Assembly: GCA_964556755.1 (NCBI GenBank)
Contig: CAZKXI010000007.1
Location: forward strand, 1 to 64,000
Length of the DNA: 64,000 bases
From: UBA4085 sp964556755
GTDB lineage: Bacteria; Acidobacteriota; Aminicenantia; Aminicenantales; UBA4085
Direction: 5' to 3'
Of the stretch, positions 1 to 9,173 are shown one piece after another. The notes beneath the pieces are model-generated. The model saw only the letters and a list, made by a program, of their open reading frames with translations. It did not search any database and had not been told where the DNA came from. The translations under genes and the position numbers were made by a program. How positions within the stretch are numbered: the stretch's first letter is position 1; every line of letters starts with the position of its first letter.

Positions 1-56
1 ATGGCAACACCCATCATAGCCCATGGTGTCACCAATCATTATGAACGAGAACAGCA

Positions 57-150
57 GGGGTCAGGTCTCAAGTTTCAAGTTTTCTCATGACGCCTATGAC
101 AGGAACTGAGCGCCGTTCGGGGGATAACTTGAATCTTGAGACCTGACCCC
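57..150. repeat. 25-bp inverted repeat flanking 44 bp (REP/MITE-like)
   Basis: The arm at 57-81 begins GGGGTCAGGTCTCAAG and is the reverse complement of the arm at 126-150 with one mismatch (24/25). The arms enclose 44 bp with no gene. The right arm ends on the last base of the stop codon of the leftward permease gene, so the element abuts that gene and could also end its transcript. Arms of this type are typical of REP/REPIN or miniature transposon repeats. No transposase lies in the window, so mobility is inference. Confidence 0.6.
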
Positions 151-1889
151 TAAAGGCTGACCATGATCGGTTCGGGCTCCTCCTCGTACACGAGGGCCAG
201 GCCTGGGTAGACGAATCGCCGCTGGTAGACCTCCAACCCGACGATCAATGCGGCCATGGCCGGCAGCAAGACCGCGAATTGTCCCGGGCTCATGAAGAGA
301 GTCTTCTCGGATGAGACTATTAGGCCCCACCCGGCCAGGAAGCCCAGCCCGTAGGGCAGCCATCGCACATAGAGCTTGGCCTTGCCCGGGACGACTCGGC
401 AGGCGAAGGGGATGCGGGTGTATCCCCAGAAAAGAGCCTCGGCCAGCAAGGCCAGCCAGGCCAGAACATAAAGCGCATGCAGGGCCGCCGGACCCGCGCC
501 CCAAGAGCGGGCGTAGAACGCGGCCGTGGCCGCGGTTACCGGCATTAAAATTCCCAAAGCCGTGACCTTTTTAACCGCCCTGAAGTAAGGTCGGAGATCA
601 CGCCGCTCGGTTAGTCGGAAGGTCCAATTGGCTTCGGCGGCATAGGGGACATTGAAGGCCGCCCGTAAGCCCAGCAGCAGGAAGGAGCCCAAGGCCAGCG
701 GCGCGCCCAAGACCCCGAACCCGGCTGCGGCCGGGCCCGCCCAATTCGCTCTCCGCAGGCCGACGATCAGCAGAACCGCGCCCAGGGAAATGGCCAAAGA
801 TCCGGCCAGACGGGTCTTGTGTAGAACGCTCTTGCGGATCGTCCCGGTGATGAAATGGAAGACGGCCTTCTCCGGCTGGCTCCTGAAGAGGACGCGGTCC
901 CATCCCCTGGCCAGAGCTCTCCCCAAGCCTCGTCCCGAGCCCGATCTTCGGGTCCGGACCTCCCCCGCCGTGCGCCGCAGGCGCCGCAGGGCCAGGGTCA
1001 TGGTCAGCCAGCAGGCCAGGGCCAGGAGAAGAAGAACGGCCAGCCCGATGTTCGCTCCAGCCGTATAGAAATCGGAGGAGCGGCCAATCAGGCACTCGTA
1101 CATCGAGACGAACCAGATCGGCGGCCAGGCCAGGAGAGCGGCCGGCCGGCCCTCCTTCATCCCGGCCACCTGCTCGAGCAGACTCTGGACCGCTGCCAGG
1201 TCGGTCAGGGTCAGGATCACGACCGCGGCCACGCCGAGGATCAACCCGAACCTCAAAAGAAGCGAGACCGTGCGGAAGATCCTCCCGCCCAGGACGGCCA
1301 AGAGGACGGCCTCCATGAGAAAGGAGGCCAGGAAGACGAACGTGTAGGCCGCGGCCTGGGCCGCGACATGGGCCGCCGCATAGCTCAGCAGGCTTCCGAT
1401 CGTGTCCCCGTTCCAGCGGGGCAGGAAGACGCAGATGGCGAACACCGAGAAGAGCGAGGCGGCCGCCGTATAGGCCGCTACGAAGACGGCGAAAGCCCCG
1501 AACTTGGCGGCCGTGATGGTCCGGGGCCGCACGGGCAGCGGGGTGAGGTTCAGGTGGTCGCGCGCATCGGGGAACAAGACATCCCATTCCAGGACCACGG
1601 CCAGCCCGAGGAAGATCATGAAGAGACTCAGAAAAGCCGTCTTCTCCAGCCAGGACTGGCCGAGGTCCTCGACGAACATGTATTGACCGAAGAGCGTGGT
1701 GGTCAGGATCCAGCCCGCGGCCGCGACCATGGCCAGCAAAATGTAGACCTTCTCCTTCATCTGGTCCTCGAAGGCGAAGACGTCGTTCTGGAAGAGGCGC
1801 TGGAAGAAGTGGCGGCCCAGGACGAGGGTTTGGCGGGCCGGCCCGCCCAGGCGGCCGGCCCAATATTCGAAAGCGAAGAGGCGGGCCAT
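150..1889 (-). CDS. ABC-2-like transporter permease, large membrane protein
   Basis: A protein of about 580 residues with many hydrophobic segments, rich in Ala, Leu and Val, and a charged loop near residues 310-340. It directly follows an ABC ATPase gene on the same strand, so it is most likely the membrane component of an ABC exporter; the substrate cannot be told. A GTG at 1898 would overlap the ATPase stop as GTGA. The ATG at 1889 (protein begins MARLFAFEYW) has an AAGGGG ribosome site at good spacing and is preferred. The stop touches the inverted repeat at 126-150. No family-specific motif was recognised, so the call rests on hydrophobicity and context. Confidence 0.7.
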   Translation of the reverse strand: MARLFAFEYWAGRLGGPARQTLVLGRHFFQRLFQNDVFAFEDQMKEKVYILLAMVAAAGWILTTTLFGQYMFVEDLGQSWLEKTAFLSLFMIFLGLAVVLEWDVLFPDARDHLNLTPLPVRPRTITAAKFGAFAVFVAAYTAAASLFSVFAICVFLPRWNGDTIGSLLSYAAAHVAAQAAAYTFVFLASFLMEAVLLAVLGGRIFRTVSLLLRFGLILGVAAVVILTLTDLAAVQSLLEQVAGMKEGRPAALLAWPPIWFVSMYECLIGRSSDFYTAGANIGLAVLLLLALACWLTMTLALRRLRRTAGEVRTRRSGSGRGLGRALARGWDRVLFRSQPEKAVFHFITGTIRKSVLHKTRLAGSLAISLGAVLLIVGLRRANWAGPAAAGFGVLGAPLALGSFLLLGLRAAFNVPYAAEANWTFRLTERRDLRPYFRAVKKVTALGILMPVTAATAAFYARSWGAGPAALHALYVLAWLALLAEALFWGYTRIPFACRVVPGKAKLYVRWLPYGLGFLAGWGLIVSSEKTLFMSPGQFAVLLPAMAALIVGLEVYQRRFVYPGLALVYEEEPEPIMVSL

Positions 1890-1894
1890 CGGCC

Positions 1895-2659
1895 TCACCC
1901 CTTCATCACCGCGACGATGTCGCGGGCCATGGCGTCGGTGTCCGTCTGGGCCGTCAGCTGGCTGAAGATCTCGACCAGCGAAGGCAGCTTCATCAGCTCC
2001 CGCAGATGGACCACCGAGTCGTCGGCCACCACCCGGCCTTGATGGAGGATGATGACCTTGCTACAGATCTTCTCGGTCACCTCCAGCACGTGCGAGGAGT
2101 AGAGGACGATCTTGCCCTCACCGGCCAGTCGGGCGATCAGGTCGCGGATAATCAGGCCGGTCGTCACGTCCAGGCCCGAGAGGGGCTCGTCCAGGAGCAG
2201 GACGTCGGGGTCGTGGAGCAGAGCCGCAGCCAGGAGGACTTTCTGCCGCATGCCCTTGGAGTAGGCGCCGACAGCGTTGTCCCGTTCGGCGTCCAGGTCG
2301 AAGGCCCTCAGGAAAGCCCGAGCCTTCCTATAGAGGGCGTCTTCGGGAATGTCACGCAGGCGCCCGACGAGCATCAGGTAATCGAGGCCGCTGAGATGGG
2401 GGTAGATCTCGGCCTGCTCGGGGACATAGCCGAGCCGCCGGCGGAAGGCATGGAGGTCCCGGCGGATCTCCCGGCCTTCATAGAGGATCTCGCCGGATGT
2501 GGGCTCCAGCAACCCGGCCAGCATCTTGATGGTCGTCGACTTGCCGGCGCCGTTGGGGCCCAGATAGCCCAGCACCTCGCCGGGACGGATGGTGAAGCTG
2601 ACGTTGTCGACGGCCGGGAGGACGCTGTAGCGCTTGGTCACACCGCGCAGCTCGATCAT
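1895..2659 (-). CDS. ABC transporter ATP-binding protein
   Basis: A 254-residue cytoplasmic ATPase that should power the adjacent membrane protein. Walker A is GPNGAGKST at residues 34-42. The signature region reads YSKGMRQK, unusual in having SKGM instead of SGGQ as in many ABC-2 exporters, and is followed by Walker B LLLDEPLSGLD. The H-loop His is in SSHVLEV. Length is normal for CcmA/NatA-type subunits. The start is supported by AAGGAGG eight bases upstream of ATG. The downstream permease begins at or just inside its stop codon, which indicates a coupled two-gene unit. Confidence 0.92.
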   Translation of the reverse strand: MIELRGVTKRYSVLPAVDNVSFTIRPGEVLGYLGPNGAGKSTTIKMLAGLLEPTSGEILYEGREIRRDLHAFRRRLGYVPEQAEIYPHLSGLDYLMLVGRLRDIPEDALYRKARAFLRAFDLDAERDNAVGAYSKGMRQKVLLAAALLHDPDVLLLDEPLSGLDVTTGLIIRDLIARLAGEGKIVLYSSHVLEVTEKICSKVIILHQGRVVADDSVVHLRELMKLPSLVEIFSQLTAQTDTDAMARDIVAVMKG

Positions 2660-2770
2660 GCCCGGCCCTCCTTCTCACCGCATCGGGAGTCCCCGCCTCT
2701 CTTTCAGCAAGCGGCGTGCCATCCGGCTCCAGGGGAGAAACAGCAGGACGCCGACTCCAGCGTGTAAAAC

Positions 2771-2780
2771 ATGTATACAT
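2771..2780. other. AT-rich 10-bp palindrome in intergenic region
   Basis: ATGTATACAT is a perfect palindrome in an otherwise GC-rich gap of 254 bp between the BNR protein and the ABC ATPase. It could be an operator or part of a promoter for the ATPase gene. There is no matching -35 hexamer, so the assignment is weak. Confidence 0.25.
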
Positions 2781-2864
2781 CCGGCTCGGCGCCCGTCCTC
2801 CGCCGGGACGACGGTCCGCCGATCGCGAAACCGCTCAAGGCCCGGCTCTGCCCGGCCGCGAGCG

Positions 2865-2891
2865 GGATGCCCTCGCCCTCACAGGGCATCC
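2865..2891 (-). terminator. Hairpin after BNR/VPS10 gene
   Basis: GGATGCCCT at 2865-2873 pairs perfectly with AGGGCATCC at 2883-2891 across a 9-nt loop. It begins 22 nt after the stop codon of the leftward BNR protein gene. No T-run follows, so it may be a U-less terminator or an mRNA-end stabiliser. Confidence 0.45.
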
Positions 2892-2913
2892 TCCGAACCG
2901 AGGCTTGGCCTTT

Positions 2914-5592
2914 CTACTCCACGTCGTCCGGATCGGGCAGGATCGATGCCGGCGCGGTCCATGTCTTCCCGTCGACCACCAGGGCCACGGTATAATCCCC
3001 CGCCGGGGCCTCCGGTCCGCCGGCCGCGCCGAAGCGGCTTCTTCGGGCCGCGGCGGCCTGCTTCTCGGCAGCCGTCAGGTCGCGACGCATATTCCAGACG
3101 ACCGTGTTCAGCCCGGCCTCGGCCGTCCCCTTGATCTCGCTGACGACGGAAGCGCCTTTCAAGATCTGGACTTTAACCTCGCCCTTCGGTTGCGTCTTCA
3201 GATAGTAGCGGATCGCCATCCCGGCCGGCTCGCTGACGCCGCCCAGGTTGTTGCCGGCCGCCTCGGGCCTCAGCCCGCGGTTCCAGCGGATGCGCGGCTC
3301 GATGGAGCAGAGGTGGACGTCCCGGGCCAGAGCCTGGGGCGTCATGTCCTCGAGGGCCGCGATGTCGGCGATCCAGATGGAGCGGCCGTGGGTGCCGACG
3401 ATCAGGTCGCGGTCGCGGGGATGGATCTTGAGGTCGTGGACGGGAACGGTCGGCATGTTGGCCCGCAGCGACGACCAGGATGCGCCCCCGTCCAGGCTGG
3501 CCCAGACGCCGAACTCCGTCCCGACGAAGAGCAGGAGAGGATTGCGGGGGTCCTCGCGGATGACGTTGATCGGCCCGGGCGGCAGGTTGCCGGCGATGGA
3601 AATCCAGGTCTGGCCGAAATCGGCGGTCTTGTAAAGATACGGGCGGAAGTCATCGTTGCGATAGCCGCTGTAGGCGACATAGGCGGTGCCGGGCTGGGAC
3701 GAGGACGCTTCGACGCGGCTGACCCAATAGCCCGGGTTGCCGGCGATCTTGTCGCTGGCCTTCGTCCACTTGGCCCCGTCGTCCTGGGTGACCCAGACCA
3801 GCCCGTCGTCGGTGCCGACCCAGAGCAGGCCGGGCTGGAGGGGCGATTCGTCGAAGGTCGTGATGGTGCAGTACTGGATGTTGGCGTCGCCGCCGGTGCC
3901 GTTGGGGAGCTTGGCCGGGTCGTTGGTCGTCAGGTCGCCGCTGATCTCCGTCCAGGACTCGCCCCGGTTGGTCGACTTGACCACGATGTTGCCGCAGTGG
4001 TAGACGACGTCGGAATCGAAGCGCGAGACGTGGACGGGGGCGTTCCAGTTGAAGCGCTTCATGGCCCCGCCCCGATAGGCGATGCTCTTGCTGCGGCCGG
4101 TCTTGAGGTCCAGGCGGGCCAGCGGCCCGAACTGGCTCTCGGTGTAGAGGTAGCGGTTGGTCGTCTTGTCGAAGACGTTGTACATGCCGTCGCCGCCGCC
4201 GACCGTGGTCCAGTCCTCGAAGTCGATGGGGACCCCGCCCTTGCCGGTGCTGGGCCCGATAAGCGAGCCGTTGTCCTGCAGGCCGCCGGAGACCCGGTAC
4301 GGCTGGGACATGTCGTAGTCCAGGGCGTAGAGCTGGCCGACGGCCAGGTGGTCGGGCCGGTGCCAGGCCTTGCCGCCGTCGAAGGTCACGCCCAGGCCGT
4401 GGTCGTAGCCCAGGAGCATGTGCCGGGAGTCGGCCGGGTCGATCCACAGGGCGTGGTTGTCGCCGCCGAAGCGGAAGGGCGAAGCCCAGGTGCGGCCGCC
4501 GTTTCGCGACTCCTGAACGCCGACCGACAGGGCGTAGACATGCTGGTCGTCGTTGGGATCGACGATGATGTCGGCGTAGTAGTAGCCCGGGTTGGCCGAG
4601 ATGGCCTGCCTCTCCGGGCTGACCTTGCGCCAGGTGGCCCCGGCGTCCTCGGTCCGGTAGACCTCGCCGTCGATCATGCCGGCGCTGGACTTGCCCAGAA
4701 GAATCTCCTGCCAGCGGGCCTCGGTCGTCATCCCGGGCTTGTTGGCGTTCTCGATGACGGCGTAGAGGATGTCCGGATTCTTGGGGTAGAGAGTCAGCCC
4801 GATGCGGCCGAGGATGCCGGTCGGCAGCCCGCCGGCCAGCTTGGTCCAAGTCTTGCCGCCGTCGACCGACTTGTGGATGCCCGAGCCGGGCCCGCCGACC
4901 TGGTAGGTCCAGGGCAAGCGCAGCTTGTCGTACATCGCGGCGTAGAGGATGTCCGGGTTTCGGGGATCGAGCACGATGTCGACCGCGCCGGTCCGGTTGT
5001 CGACGAATAGGACCTTGTCCCAGGTCTTGCCCCCGTCGCTGGTCTTGTAGACGCCGCGCTCGGGATTCTCGCTGTAGAGATGGCCCAAGGCAGCCACGTA
5101 GACCACGTCGGGATTCGTCGGATGGACAAGCAGGCGGGGGATGTGATGGGACTCCGGAAGGCCCACGTTCTTCCAGGTCTTGCCGGCGTCGACGGACTTG
5201 TAGACGCCGTCGCCCCAGTAGGTCGAGCGCGAGCAGTTGGCCTCGCCCGATCCGAGATAGAGGATGTCGGGCTGGCTGGGGGCCACCGCGATCGCCCCGA
5301 TGGAGAAGGCGCTCTCGCGGTCGAAGATAGGCTCGAAGGTCTGGCCATGATTGACCGTCTTCCAAAGCCCGCCGGATCCGGCCGCGGCGTAGAACGTGCC
5401 GGGCTGCTGCAGAGGCACCGCGAAGGCCACGAAGCGGCCGCCCTGCGAGGAGGGGCCGATCGGCCGATAGGTCACGGACTTGAACAGATCGGCCGCGGCC
5501 GGAGCCTGGCCCGGCAGAAGGCCCGACAGGGCCAGCGGGATGACGAGCGCCGCGAGGGCGATCGGGCGAAGGAGCCTCTTGGGGTGGCGCAT
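2914..5592 (-). CDS. Secreted BNR-repeat / VPS10-sortilin-like beta-propeller protein
   Basis: An 892-residue exported protein. Residues 1-35 form a signal peptide with the hydrophobic stretch LALSGLLPG. The body has repeated Asp-box (BNR) motifs of the form S-x-D-x-G-x-T-W, for example VYKSVDAGKTW, VYKTSDGGKTW and VYRTEDAGATW, so it should fold as one or two beta-propellers like sortilin/VPS10 or sialidase-type proteins. No sialidase catalytic Arg triad was recognised, so an enzymatic role is not supported. The last ~120 residues look like an added beta domain. A longer reading frame begins 69 bp upstream, but AAGGAGG lies eight bases before ATG 5592 and the signal peptide starts there. Confidence 0.85.
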   Translation of the reverse strand: MRHPKRLLRPIALAALVIPLALSGLLPGQAPAAADLFKSVTYRPIGPSSQGGRFVAFAVPLQQPGTFYAAAGSGGLWKTVNHGQTFEPIFDRESAFSIGAIAVAPSQPDILYLGSGEANCSRSTYWGDGVYKSVDAGKTWKNVGLPESHHIPRLLVHPTNPDVVYVAALGHLYSENPERGVYKTSDGGKTWDKVLFVDNRTGAVDIVLDPRNPDILYAAMYDKLRLPWTYQVGGPGSGIHKSVDGGKTWTKLAGGLPTGILGRIGLTLYPKNPDILYAVIENANKPGMTTEARWQEILLGKSSAGMIDGEVYRTEDAGATWRKVSPERQAISANPGYYYADIIVDPNDDQHVYALSVGVQESRNGGRTWASPFRFGGDNHALWIDPADSRHMLLGYDHGLGVTFDGGKAWHRPDHLAVGQLYALDYDMSQPYRVSGGLQDNGSLIGPSTGKGGVPIDFEDWTTVGGGDGMYNVFDKTTNRYLYTESQFGPLARLDLKTGRSKSIAYRGGAMKRFNWNAPVHVSRFDSDVVYHCGNIVVKSTNRGESWTEISGDLTTNDPAKLPNGTGGDANIQYCTITTFDESPLQPGLLWVGTDDGLVWVTQDDGAKWTKASDKIAGNPGYWVSRVEASSSQPGTAYVAYSGYRNDDFRPYLYKTADFGQTWISIAGNLPPGPINVIREDPRNPLLLFVGTEFGVWASLDGGASWSSLRANMPTVPVHDLKIHPRDRDLIVGTHGRSIWIADIAALEDMTPQALARDVHLCSIEPRIRWNRGLRPEAAGNNLGGVSEPAGMAIRYYLKTQPKGEVKVQILKGASVVSEIKGTAEAGLNTVVWNMRRDLTAAEKQAAAARRSRFGAAGGPEAPAGDYTVALVVDGKTWTAPASILPDPDDVE

Positions 5593-5631
5593 GCGGGACC
5601 TCCTTGGAATCCGACTCGAGCCGAGAGTCCC

Positions 5632-5661
5632 TCCATACCACAGGCTGGAAAGCCCGGTCAA
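5632..5661 (-). promoter_or_regulatory. Promoter for BNR/VPS10 gene
   Basis: On the minus strand TTGACC, an 18-bp spacer and TATGGA, with the predicted start about 33 nt before the ATG. The -10 element is only a fair match. Confidence 0.4.
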
Positions 5662-5758
5662 CTCGCCGGGTCAAGGGGGGGGCCGGCAAGGAGCCGGCAG
5701 GCCTCTTTCTCCAAGCGTCGTTTCTTGATATGCTGATCCGCATCCAGGGAGGCCCGGC

Positions 5759-8700
5759 ATGTCCTTGATCGATCTCCGGCTCTCGCGGCGCGCCCTCGAG
5801 GCCTTTGCTCTCCACGACCGGGGCGGCGCCCCGGATGACAGCTCCCTGGCGGCCGATCTGCGAACCGCCCGCGCGTGGGTCCAATCGGCGTCATCCGCCC
5901 GGCCCGATCGAAAGCCCTTTCTGGCGTCGGAAATCACGGCCCTTTCCCTCATCCAGGACTGCCAGCGCGAGATCATCGCATGGCACAGCCGGACGGACGA
6001 TCCATCCAGCCCGGCCGGGGCTTGGGCCGGCCTGGCCGCCGCTCGCGGAGCCGAAGCCGCGGACGAGCTGAGCCGGCGCATGGTGGAGGAGTTTCCCCCG
6101 CCGGCCGCTCGCGAGAAGGGATTCCAGGCCCAAGCCTATCTCGACGGCCCTCCCGGCGGCGAGCCGGGGCGATGGAGGGAGCTGCAGGCGGCTTGGCTCC
6201 TTCGGTTGGCCAATCTCAATCCCGCTTTGGGCTCCCTGCGCGAGCTCATCCATGACGATCCCCTGGCCGCGACGGCGGCCTACTCCGGCGTTCTGGAGGA
6301 TGCGCGGGCCTATTTCGACAGCCGGCCGATCGCCGGACCCGGTGGGGAGAACCTGATCGACTTTCTGGCCGGACCAGCCCTGGCTCATCCCGATTCGCTG
6401 GCCGGGCAGCTGGACTTCATCCGCGGCTATTGGGCCCCCTACCTCGGCGACCTCCTGTCGCGGCTCCTTCGGGCCATCGATTTCCTGCGCGAGGAGAGCA
6501 AGCCTTCCTTCGCCGGGCCCGGCCCGGCCCGCGTTCCGTCTTTCGGCCCGGACTCCCTGTCCGGCTCGCTGGGCCTCTTCGGCGGCTCCCGCCGTCCGGG
6601 CGATCCGGAGCCCGAGCGATTCAGTCCCGACCTGGACTGGATGCCCAACCTCGTCCTCATGGCCAAGAACACCTACGTCTGGCTGGACCAGCTGTCGCGC
6701 CGTCACGGACGGCCCATCCACCGGCTGGACCAGATCCCCGACTCCGAGCTCGACGCTCTCCGCGAGGCCGGCATCACCGGCCTATGGCTGATCGGCCTGT
6801 GGGAACGAAGCCGGGCCTCGCGGCGGATCAAGCAGATGATGGGCAATCCCGAGGCCGTCGCTTCAGCCTATTCCCTCTACGACTACGCCATCGCCGAAGA
6901 TCTGGGCGGCGAATCGGCGCTGTGGGACCTCAAGGCCCGAGCCGCCGCCCGCGGCATCCGCCTGGCCTCCGACATGGTCCCCAACCACATGGGCATCGAC
7001 TCGCGCTGGGTCATCGAGCACCCCGACCGGTTCGTCAGCCTGCCCCATCCCCCCTATCCGGCCTACGGCTTCAACGGCCCCGACCTGTCCGAGGACGGGC
7101 GGGCCGGCATCCAGATTGAGGACCATTACTTCGACCGCAGCGACGCGGCCGTCGTCTTCAAGCGCTGGGACAAGCGGACCGGCGAGACCCGCTACATCTA
7201 CCACGGCAACGACGGCACCAGCTTCCCCTGGAACGACACCGCCCAGCTCGACTACCTCAAGCCCGAGGTCCGGGAGGCGGTCATCCGGACCATCCTGGAC
7301 GTGGCCCGGCGCTTCCCCATCATCCGCTTCGACGCGGCCATGACCCTGGCCCGGCGCCATCTGCAGCGGCTGTGGTATCCCGAGCCCGGCGAGGGCGGCG
7401 CGATCCCCTCGCGGGCCGAGCACGGCCTGAGCCGGGAGGCCTTCGACGCCGCCGTGCCCGAGGAGTTCTGGCGGGAGGTGGTCGACCGCGTCGCGGCCGA
7501 GGCCCCCGACACGCTCCTGCTGGCCGAGGCCTTCTGGCTGATGGAAGGCTACTTCGTCCGGACCCTGGGCATGCACCGGGTCTACAACAGCGCCTTCATG
7601 CACATGCTGCGGGACGAGGACAACGCCAAGTTCCGCCGGGTCATCAAGAACACCCTGGAGTTCGACCCCGAGGTGCTCCGCCGCTACGTCAATTTCATGA
7701 ACAATCCCGACGAGAAGACGGCCATCGACCAGTTCGGGGACGGCGACAAGTATTATGGCGTCTGCACTCTTCTGGCCACCCTGCCCGGCCTGCCGATGGT
7801 CGGGCACGGCCAGATCGAGGGCCTGGCCGAGAAGTACGGCATGGAATACCGGCGGGCCTACCTGGACGAAGCGCCCAAGCCCTGGCTCCTGGAGGGCCAC
7901 GCCCGGCGCATCTTTCCCCTCTTTCACAAGCGCCGCCTTTTCGCGGGGGCGGCCCGCTTCCTCCTCTACGATTTCTACCGGCCCGAAGGCGGCGTCGATG
8001 AGAACGTCTTGGCCTATTCCAACCAGGCCGGCGGCGAAGGCTCGCTGGTCGTCTACCACAACCGGTACGCCGAGACGAGAGGCTGGATCCGGACCGCCGC
8101 CGCCTATGCGGCCAAGGTCGGCGCCGGCGGCAGCAAGGTCCTGGTCCATAAAACCCTGGCCGACGGGCTGGCCCTCTCCGGTCAGCCGGGCACCTGGGTC
8201 GTCTTCCGCGACCAGGTCTCCGGCTTGGAATATATCCGCAACAGCCGGGAGATGAGCGAGAAAGGGCTGTTCCTGGAGCTCCATGCCTACGAGTGCCGGG
8301 TCTTCCTCGACTTCCGCGAGATTCCGGACGAGGATCGGGGCTGGCTTGGCCGCGTGGCCGAGGAGCTCCGCGGCGGCGGCGTGCCGAGTCTGGAGGCGGC
8401 GGTGCGAGAGCTCCGCACGCGGGCGGCCCGTCGGGCCTTCCTCGACCTCCTCCATCCCGGATTTCTGGATTGGCTGGAATCCCCATCCGGCGGCGAGGGG
8501 GATGCGGGCGAGGCCGGCCGTCAGATCGAGGAAAAGACCTCGGCCCTCATCCGCGCCGTCAACGAGGCTATCAAGCCCAACGCCTTAAATGAGGCCGCTT
8601 TCGCGGAGCGCATTCGTCGGGACTTCGAGGCCGTCCTCCGCCTGCCGGCCGATCTCGCGGCTGGACGCGAGCCGTCCTCCTCACCGATGGGGGCCCGGCT

Positions 8701-9133
8701 GGCCCGGCCGTCGCTATTCGCCTGGGCGGCACTGCGGGCCTTGGGTCCAGCCCGGGCCGCCGAGCTCGGGCTGGACGCCGCCCTGGCCGAATCCTGGCTC
8801 GAGCCGGCCGGCGACGGGCTCAAGGCCCGTCAGGCGGTCCACGCGGTCCGGGGCCTGGCCGGATGGGGCGGCCTTGCCGCCTCCGAAGCGAGCCCCGAAG
8901 CCGCGGCTCGCGGACTCGTCGAGTGGATGCGGACCGACCCGGACATCCGGGCCGCTCTCCTCGTCAATGAGCATCAGGGCGTCGAGTATTTCCACCAGGA
9001 ATCCTTCGACCGGCTTCTCTGGTGGCTGGATGCGGCCTCAGCCGCCGATCCGGCCTGGGCGCCGTTGCGCGGGGCCGTCCCGATCCTGCGGGATGCCGCG
9101 GCCCGCTCGGGCTTTCGACTGGACCGGCTCTAG
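5759..9133 (+). CDS. GH13 alpha-amylase-family glycoside hydrolase, large
   Basis: A 1124-residue protein with a GH13 (beta/alpha)8 barrel at roughly residues 300-800. Conserved regions are visible. Region I is DMVPNHMG. The nucleophile is Asp525 in IIRFDAAM, the acid/base Glu590 in LLAEAFW, and the transition-state Asp651 in NNPDEKT, where NNPD replaces the usual xxNHD. It should act on alpha-glucans or maltooligosaccharides; exact activity (amylase, maltosyltransferase, trehalose-type) cannot be set from sequence alone. No clear signal peptide is seen, so it is probably cytoplasmic. About 290 residues before the barrel and the helical C-terminal part (after ~residue 900) match nothing I recognise. 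AGGGAGG precedes the ATG. Confidence 0.88.
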   Translation: MSLIDLRLSRRALEAFALHDRGGAPDDSSLAADLRTARAWVQSASSARPDRKPFLASEITALSLIQDCQREIIAWHSRTDDPSSPAGAWAGLAAARGAEAADELSRRMVEEFPPPAAREKGFQAQAYLDGPPGGEPGRWRELQAAWLLRLANLNPALGSLRELIHDDPLAATAAYSGVLEDARAYFDSRPIAGPGGENLIDFLAGPALAHPDSLAGQLDFIRGYWAPYLGDLLSRLLRAIDFLREESKPSFAGPGPARVPSFGPDSLSGSLGLFGGSRRPGDPEPERFSPDLDWMPNLVLMAKNTYVWLDQLSRRHGRPIHRLDQIPDSELDALREAGITGLWLIGLWERSRASRRIKQMMGNPEAVASAYSLYDYAIAEDLGGESALWDLKARAAARGIRLASDMVPNHMGIDSRWVIEHPDRFVSLPHPPYPAYGFNGPDLSEDGRAGIQIEDHYFDRSDAAVVFKRWDKRTGETRYIYHGNDGTSFPWNDTAQLDYLKPEVREAVIRTILDVARRFPIIRFDAAMTLARRHLQRLWYPEPGEGGAIPSRAEHGLSREAFDAAVPEEFWREVVDRVAAEAPDTLLLAEAFWLMEGYFVRTLGMHRVYNSAFMHMLRDEDNAKFRRVIKNTLEFDPEVLRRYVNFMNNPDEKTAIDQFGDGDKYYGVCTLLATLPGLPMVGHGQIEGLAEKYGMEYRRAYLDEAPKPWLLEGHARRIFPLFHKRRLFAGAARFLLYDFYRPEGGVDENVLAYSNQAGGEGSLVVYHNRYAETRGWIRTAAAYAAKVGAGGSKVLVHKTLADGLALSGQPGTWVVFRDQVSGLEYIRNSREMSEKGLFLELHAYECRVFLDFREIPDEDRGWLGRVAEELRGGGVPSLEAAVRELRTRAARRAFLDLLHPGFLDWLESPSGGEGDAGEAGRQIEEKTSALIRAVNEAIKPNALNEAAFAERIRRDFEAVLRLPADLAAGREPSSSPMGARLARPSLFAWAALRALGPARAAELGLDAALAESWLEPAGDGLKARQAVHAVRGLAGWGGLAASEASPEAAARGLVEWMRTDPDIRAALLVNEHQGVEYFHQESFDRLLWWLDAASAADPAWAPLRGAVPILRDAAARSGFRLDRL

Positions 9134-9173
9134 ACTCCCCGTTCGGCGCCGCGATAACGGCCCGGAACCGCGC

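Noticed and set aside
2716..5010. 764-residue rightward open frame opposite the BNR/VPS10 gene
   Set aside because: GC-rich shadow with biased, repetitive composition; the leftward frame has signal peptide, Asp-box motifs and a ribosome site.
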